Assembly: GCA_025846845.1 (NCBI GenBank) | Contig: JAOYTL010000033.1 | Location: forward strand, 1-17,955 | Length of the DNA: 17,955 nucleotides | Reading direction: 5' to 3' | Source of the DNA: Alloboseaceae bacterium BT-24-1 | Lineage (GTDB): Bacteria > Pseudomonadota > Alphaproteobacteria > Rhizobiales > Beijerinckiaceae | Shown: positions 14,399-17,955 of the stretch, piece after piece | Position numbering within the stretch: the stretch's first letter is position 1 | Layout of the letters: every line of letters starts with the position of its first letter | The notes under the pieces: model-generated | Seen by the model: the letters and a program-made list of their open reading frames with translations, nothing else | Told to the model about the DNA's origin: nothing | The model's database searches: none | Translations under genes and position numbers: made by a program

Positions 14399-15961
14399 CT
14401 ATAGCGTGATGGCCTCGATCTGCTCCACCCAATGATCGGCACCGGTCTCGGTCCCGGCCATCGCGGCGATCACCTCGAAGACCACGTCGGAGAAGCCGCC
14501 GACATTCAGGATATCGGCCTGGCTCTTTGCCTGCGTCGTGGTGGTGGGCTGGATGTCGATGCAGACGAGTTTCGCCTGCGGATTCGACAGCTTTACCTTG
14601 CTCCACGCTTGCATCGTCGCAGTGCCCTGATGTGGATGCACAGATGCATCCACCCAGGACTGGTTGTCCGAGACGAAGACGACGAGGTCGACCTTCGCCT
14701 TCTCCCGGGCCAGCTGCTCCAGCGGGGCGGAACAGTTCGTCCCGCCACCACCGATCGCAGCGAGCCGCGCCGCATTGGTCATCACCGCATCGCGCGGGTT
14801 GAGGTCGATCTCGACCACATCCTGCTCGAAGGGCAGCACCCTCGCCGTGCGGTTGGCCCGCAGGAACGCCGCCGCCACCAGGGCCGCGACATCGATGCAG
14901 CGCACCTTGCTCGTTGCGCCCTGACGGTGCCCCGTCACGGGCGAGTTCATCGAGCCCGACACGTCCGGGCAGACCACGATGCGGCCGTCGATCGCCGGAA
15001 CGTTGGCGAGCGCGATCTCCATCGCGTCCTGCAACGCCTCCTTCACGACCCTGGGCACCGCCGCGTCGGCCATGGTGAAGGCCACCATCAGCTGATACGG
15101 GAAGACCCTGGCGCGCCGGATTTCTTCCGGATCGCGCAGCCGCCTCGCCAGCTGTTCGGCGAAGCCCTCGACCTCGAACACGCCATTGCGGGCGAAGCTG
15201 TTGAGGTTCTGCCGCAACATCTGCCAACCGGCCGTCCCGGCGATCTGGATCCAATGTTCCCTAGTCAGGGGCATCGCAGTCAGCATCTGGAACGGCACCG
15301 CCGGCACCGGCAGCGTCGGGTCGCACTTGAACGCCTCGAAGGCCTTGACCAGTTCGGGCAGCGCCAGCACATCGTGCGGCTTGCCGATCAGGTAGCCGTA
15401 GAGCGCCGCACGCGTCGCCGACTTAGGCTTCGGGTGCACCATCTTGATCACATCGGCCAAGGACGGCTCGTTGCCGACCGCGGCACGCATGATCTCGACG
15501 TCGCTCGCCTTTTCGAGCCAGGCCAGGACGAAGCGCTTCGGCCGCGTCCCGAGCGACTTCCGCCCGGTCGCACCGGACCGCATGATCTGCACGAAGTTGC
15601 GCAGCATCCTGCCGTTCCGGACGATGCGCGGAAACGCGCGGCCGAACTCGTCGCCATGCAGGCACGACAGCACCGCGAGCAGCAGCGCCGGCATGTCCTT
15701 CATGTAGCCCTTCTCGAACGCGAACACCGCGGTCTTCGCCAAGAACTCCGGCTCGACCTGCCAGACCAGCTCCAGAACTTCGGTCAGCTGCTCCCGCGCC
15801 CCGGCATAGAAGGTCGCGTTGAACGTTCCCGTCGCCGCCAGCTGAGCCAGGGCCTGCCGAGGCGACAGACCGTAAGCCTGTGCCCCTTCATGGTTCCTGG
15901 TGTCAGTGCGTGGGAGCAGCTTTCCTGCCATCGTCGCAAACACGGATTTGTTTGCCATCAT
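14399..15961 (-). CDS. rsr: Rsr, bacterial Ro60 orthologue (TROVE domain, vWA domain)
   Basis: Ro60/Rsr forms a ring-shaped RNA-binding protein that binds Y RNAs on its outer surface and misfolded or broken RNA ends in its cavity; in Deinococcus it works with a Y RNA and polynucleotide phosphorylase in RNA decay. The 520-residue protein has an N-terminal helical-repeat TROVE domain (about 15-320), including TFNATFY, AFEKGYMKDMPALLLAVL and REHWIQIAGTAGWQMLRQNLNSF-type repeat segments. It is followed by a vWA-like domain with an intact MIDAS: DVSGS at 333-337, Thr408 in GGGGTNC and Asp432 in SDNQS. Two adjacent ATG codons (15961 and 15958) are possible; AAGGACGAAG precedes them. It is the first gene after a sigma-54 promoter, diverges from rtcR, and is followed by five Y-RNA-like modules. 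Confidence 0.93.
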   Translation of the reverse strand: MMANKSVFATMAGKLLPRTDTRNHEGAQAYGLSPRQALAQLAATGTFNATFYAGAREQLTEVLELVWQVEPEFLAKTAVFAFEKGYMKDMPALLLAVLSCLHGDEFGRAFPRIVRNGRMLRNFVQIMRSGATGRKSLGTRPKRFVLAWLEKASDVEIMRAAVGNEPSLADVIKMVHPKPKSATRAALYGYLIGKPHDVLALPELVKAFEAFKCDPTLPVPAVPFQMLTAMPLTREHWIQIAGTAGWQMLRQNLNSFARNGVFEVEGFAEQLARRLRDPEEIRRARVFPYQLMVAFTMADAAVPRVVKEALQDAMEIALANVPAIDGRIVVCPDVSGSMNSPVTGHRQGATSKVRCIDVAALVAAAFLRANRTARVLPFEQDVVEIDLNPRDAVMTNAARLAAIGGGGTNCSAPLEQLAREKAKVDLVVFVSDNQSWVDASVHPHQGTATMQAWSKVKLSNPQAKLVCIDIQPTTTTQAKSQADILNVGGFSDVVFEVIAAMAGTETGADHWVEQIEAITL

Positions 15962-15991
15962 CTTCGTCCTTCGTTTTCACGAGCCGATCAT

Positions 15992-16008
15992 TTCAGGCTT
16001 CGTGCCAA
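15992..16008 (-). promoter_or_regulatory. Sigma-54 promoter of the rsr operon
   Basis: On the minus strand, TTGGCACGAAGCCTGAA lies 31-47 nt before the rsr start. The -24 element YTGGCACGR is a perfect match to the sigma-54 consensus. The -12 element is CTGAA against TTGCW, keeping the T and the -12 G but not the following C. The spacing between the elements is correct. Transcription would start near 15982, leaving about 20 nt of leader with the Shine-Dalgarno. The divergent gene encodes a sigma-54 activator, which supports the call. Confidence 0.8.
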
Positions 16009-16046
16009 CTCCGGAACAGGGGTGACGAACTGGCGACAAATGGCAA

Positions 16047-16060
16047 TTCAAGCTATTGAA
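16047..16060. promoter_or_regulatory. Inverted repeat, candidate RtcR binding site
   Basis: TTCAA, 4-nt spacer, TTGAA lies about 65-78 bp upstream of the expected sigma-54 start, a usual position for an enhancer-binding-protein site. The stretch around it is AT-rich. Binding by RtcR is inferred from position only; the dyad at 16102-16119 is the alternative. Confidence 0.4.
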
Positions 16061-16101
16061 AATACTGATGATAAAATTTTTCTGTCTACACATTTCTCAC
16101 A

Positions 16102-16119
16102 GTCAGCAAGGCTGCTGAC
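16102..16119. promoter_or_regulatory. Perfect inverted repeat, second candidate RtcR binding site
   Basis: GTCAGCA, 4-nt spacer AGGC, TGCTGAC: perfect 7-bp arms, about 120-137 bp upstream of the expected rsr transcription start and 58-75 bp before the rtcR start. The GC-containing arms stand out in an AT-rich stretch. It is a good candidate for the upstream activating sequence of RtcR and could also influence rtcR itself. Confidence 0.5.
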
Positions 16120-16129
16120 ACCAAGATAA

Positions 16130-16167
16130 TTTATCCTATAAGATAGAATTATAGAGCATAGGATAAA
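16130..16167. promoter_or_regulatory. Long inverted repeat over the rtcR promoter and ribosome binding site
   Basis: Perfect 10-bp arms (TTTATCCTAT at 16130-16139 and ATAGGATAAA at 16158-16167) are separated by 18 nt. The inner stretch contains -10-like sequences (TATAAG, TATAGA). The right arm contains the only Shine-Dalgarno-like AGGA (16160-16163), 13 nt before the rtcR ATG. The dyad could be an operator, or, in RNA starting upstream of it, a hairpin that hides the ribosome binding site. Confidence 0.55.
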
Positions 16168-16176
16168 ACTGAAATC

Positions 16177-17793
16177 ATGCGCCGCCGTGTCGCCATCAGC
16201 ATTCTGGGAACAACCCTCGACGCCGGCCGCGGTGAGCGCTGGAAGCGCTGGCGCCCCACCATCGGGCTCTGCCAGCAGCAGGGCCTCTTCATCGACCGTC
16301 TCGAACTGCTCCACGGCGCCAACTCCGCCGGGCTTGCGCGCGAGATCGTCGCCGACATCGAGAAGGTGTCACCGGCGACCGAGGTCCGGCTGCACGTGAT
16401 CGAGATGGCCGATCCCTGGGATTTCAGCGAGGTCTATACCAGCCTCCGGGACTTTGCCCGCGCCTATGCGTTCGACCCCGATCGCGAGGATTATCTCGTC
16501 AACATCACCACAGGCACGCATGTCGCCCAGATCTGCTGGTTCCTCTTGACCGAAGCGCATTACATCCCCGGCCGGCTGATCCAGCTCTCGCCGCCGCGGG
16601 GACGTCCGGAGAGCGGTGACTTTGCAGGCAACCACTCGATCATCGACCTCGACCTCTCGCGCTACGATGCCATCGCGACGCGGTTCGCGGCCGAGCATGA
16701 GGAGGCGACCTCCTTCCTGAAGTCCGGCATCGCCACACGCAGCGCGGCCTTCAACGCGATGATCGACCAGATCGAGAAGGTCGCGATCCGCTCGCGCGCA
16801 CCGGTGCTGCTCACCGGTCCGACCGGCGCCGGCAAGTCGCAGCTCGCCAGGCGCATCTACGAGCTGAAGAAGGCGCAGCACCAGGTCCCTGGCGACTTCG
16901 TCGAGGTCAACTGCGCGACGCTGCGCGGCGACCAGGCGATGTCGACCCTGTTCGGCCACGTGAAGGGTGCCTTCACCGGCGCCCAGAGCGACCGACCCGG
17001 ACTGATGAAGGCTGCCGACAAGGGGGTGCTGTTTCTCGATGAGATCGGCGAGCTCGGCCTCGACGAGCAGGCGATGTGTCTGCGCGCGATCGAGGAGAAG
17101 CGCTTCCTGCCGATGGGCTCCGACCGCGACCGGACCTCGGACTTCCAGCTCATCGCCGGCACCAACAAGGATCTGTCGCTCTGCGTGCGCGAAAATACCT
17201 TTCGCGGGGACCTGTTCGCGCGGCTCAATCTCTGGACCTTCCGCTTGCCGGCGCTGCGCGATCGCAAGGAAGACATCGAGCCCAATCTCGACTTCGAGCT
17301 GCGCCGCTTTGCCGAACGCGAACGGCAGAACGTGACCTTCAACAAGGAGGCCCGCGAGCTCTACCTCAAATTCGCCGTTGCACCCGACGCCGCATGGCAA
17401 GCCAATTTTCGCGACCTCTCGGCCTCGGTCACGAGAATGGCGACGCTGGCGCCGCACGGGCGCATCAACGAGATGACGGTGCGCGATGAGATCGCGCGGC
17501 TCTCGGAGCATTGGCGCGCCGGCCAGACGGAGGCTCCCGGCCCCGAACAGCGGCTGCACGACATCCTGGGGCATGACCGAGTGGAGGAGATCGATCTGTT
17601 TGACAGAGCCCAACTAGCGGCGGTCGTCTCGGTCTGCCGCGAGAGCCGCACGCTCAGTGCTGCGGGAAGGAAGCTGTTCTCCGTTTCCCGCACGACCAAG
17701 ACGAGCGGCAACGATGCCGACAGGTTGCGCAAATACCTTGCTCGTTTCGGGTTGAATTTCGAAGACGTGTCCCTGACACCGTCGCCAGGCTAG
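16177..17793 (+). CDS. rtcR: RtcR, sigma-54-dependent activator of the RNA repair operon
   Basis: RtcR is a bacterial enhancer-binding protein whose N-terminal CARF domain senses an RNA-derived signal; in enterobacteria the signal is linked to tRNA fragments with cyclic phosphate ends. The 538-residue protein has the CARF domain at 1 to about 170 with the conserved NITTGTHVAQIC segment (109-120). The AAA+ domain follows, with Walker A GPTGAGKS (214-221), the sigma-54 contact loop GAFTGA (264-269), Walker B GVLFLDE (283-289) and the arginine-rich sensor region after FRGDLFARLN. A C-terminal helix-turn-helix of Fis type lies near RTLSAAGRKLF. It is transcribed away from rsr and should activate the sigma-54 promoter at 15992-16008. 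The last base of its TAG stop coincides with the first base of the IS-end sequence, so the final residues may have been altered by insertion. Confidence 0.95.
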   Translation: MRRRVAISILGTTLDAGRGERWKRWRPTIGLCQQQGLFIDRLELLHGANSAGLAREIVADIEKVSPATEVRLHVIEMADPWDFSEVYTSLRDFARAYAFDPDREDYLVNITTGTHVAQICWFLLTEAHYIPGRLIQLSPPRGRPESGDFAGNHSIIDLDLSRYDAIATRFAAEHEEATSFLKSGIATRSAAFNAMIDQIEKVAIRSRAPVLLTGPTGAGKSQLARRIYELKKAQHQVPGDFVEVNCATLRGDQAMSTLFGHVKGAFTGAQSDRPGLMKAADKGVLFLDEIGELGLDEQAMCLRAIEEKRFLPMGSDRDRTSDFQLIAGTNKDLSLCVRENTFRGDLFARLNLWTFRLPALRDRKEDIEPNLDFELRRFAERERQNVTFNKEARELYLKFAVAPDAAWQANFRDLSASVTRMATLAPHGRINEMTVRDEIARLSEHWRAGQTEAPGPEQRLHDILGHDRVEEIDLFDRAQLAAVVSVCRESRTLSAAGRKLFSVSRTTKTSGNDADRLRKYLARFGLNFEDVSLTPSPG

Positions 17794-17856
17794 CAATGTC
17801 CGGTTCTAGGCGGCCGCTCAACGTCTGCTCCTGGCGGATAGCGTTGAAAAAGTCGG
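17793..17856. mobile_element. Putative IS terminal inverted repeat (left end of the right-flanking IS copy)
   Basis: Blocks 17793-17807 and 17833-17856 are the reverse complement of 116-130 and 92-115. Here they are separated by 25 extra nt (17808-17832) that include the near-repeat AGGCGG/TGGCGG, suggesting a small duplication or insertion. A transposase-like gene begins about 60 nt further in. Together with the left site this suggests two IS copies in direct orientation around the window's content. Confidence 0.55.
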
Positions 17857-17913
17857 CGTTGCTGAGGTGGTGAAGTCCTGATTCAGTCGTGCTCGTGGAT
17901 GGAGGGCGGCGCG

Positions 17914-17955
17914 ATGATGGGCGAGCGACAGGTGGCGCAGGAGGCGTTGTTCTAC
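17914..17955 (+). CDS. Transposase N-terminus (partial, cut by the window edge)
   Basis: The last 14 codons read MMGERQVAQEALFY, which resembles the N-terminus of IS5/IS1182-type transposases common in alphaproteobacteria. A GGAGG-type ribosome binding site lies about 10 nt upstream. An in-frame ATG at 17899 is an alternative start. Only 42 nt are available, so family assignment is tentative. Confidence 0.55.
   Translation, partial: MMGERQVAQEALFY

Noticed and set aside
14432..16129. Long + frame antisense to rsr (565 codons)
   Set aside because: It is an arginine- and histidine-rich shadow of the GC-rich rsr gene, with no motif; the minus strand encodes a complete TROVE/vWA protein.
16369..17613. 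Long minus frame antisense to rtcR
   Set aside because: It is a shadow; the + strand has CARF, Walker A, GAFTGA and Walker B motifs.

Overview
The window looks like the chromosome of a GC-rich alphaproteobacterium, most likely a Hyphomicrobiales (Rhizobiales) member. This rests on three things: a NadQ-type NAD regulator next to nadA-nadB, a YadA-like trimeric autotransporter paired with an IalB-family protein, and overall codon and GC character. The exact genus cannot be fixed from the sequence alone.

Layout. Positions 1-285 hold what looks like one end of an insertion sequence plus a leader. Positions 286-3863 (+) carry nadQ, then nadA and nadB, which overlap by 4 nt. Two matching 19-bp palindromes sit in the nadA promoter region. 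No nadC follows. Positions 4249-10513 (-) form a tightly packed five-gene surface operon, read from high to low coordinates: a small unknown cytoplasmic-type protein, a 1360-residue trimeric autotransporter adhesin, an IalB-family protein, a membrane-anchored unknown protein and a DUF4189-like secreted protein. A LysR-type regulator (-) lies at about 10846-11811.

The most interesting part is 12150-17793, an RNA repair and RNA quality-control locus. The sigma-54 activator rtcR (+) diverges from an operon (-) of rsr (bacterial Ro60), about 850 bp of non-coding DNA, and rtcB (RNA ligase). The non-coding stretch is a tandem array of five Y-RNA-like modules. Each has two 7-8 bp helices flanking a conserved asymmetric internal loop (the presumptive Ro-binding stem). 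Each then opens into a circularly permuted tRNA-like body in which a T-arm comes first, the acceptor stem is closed by a small loop where visible, and a D-arm follows. The helices are supported by compensatory base changes between copies. The tRNA-like bodies differ: two class-I-like copies have CCA in the acceptor loop, one has a large variable-arm hairpin, one has no D-arm, and one resembles a permuted leucine-type class II tRNA. rtcA is absent. A good sigma-54 promoter lies before rsr and several inverted repeats lie in the divergent region.

The right edge (17793-17955) has an IS end and the N-terminus of a transposase. Its terminal sequence is the inverse of the one at 92-130, so the whole window may lie between two copies of the same IS in direct orientation.
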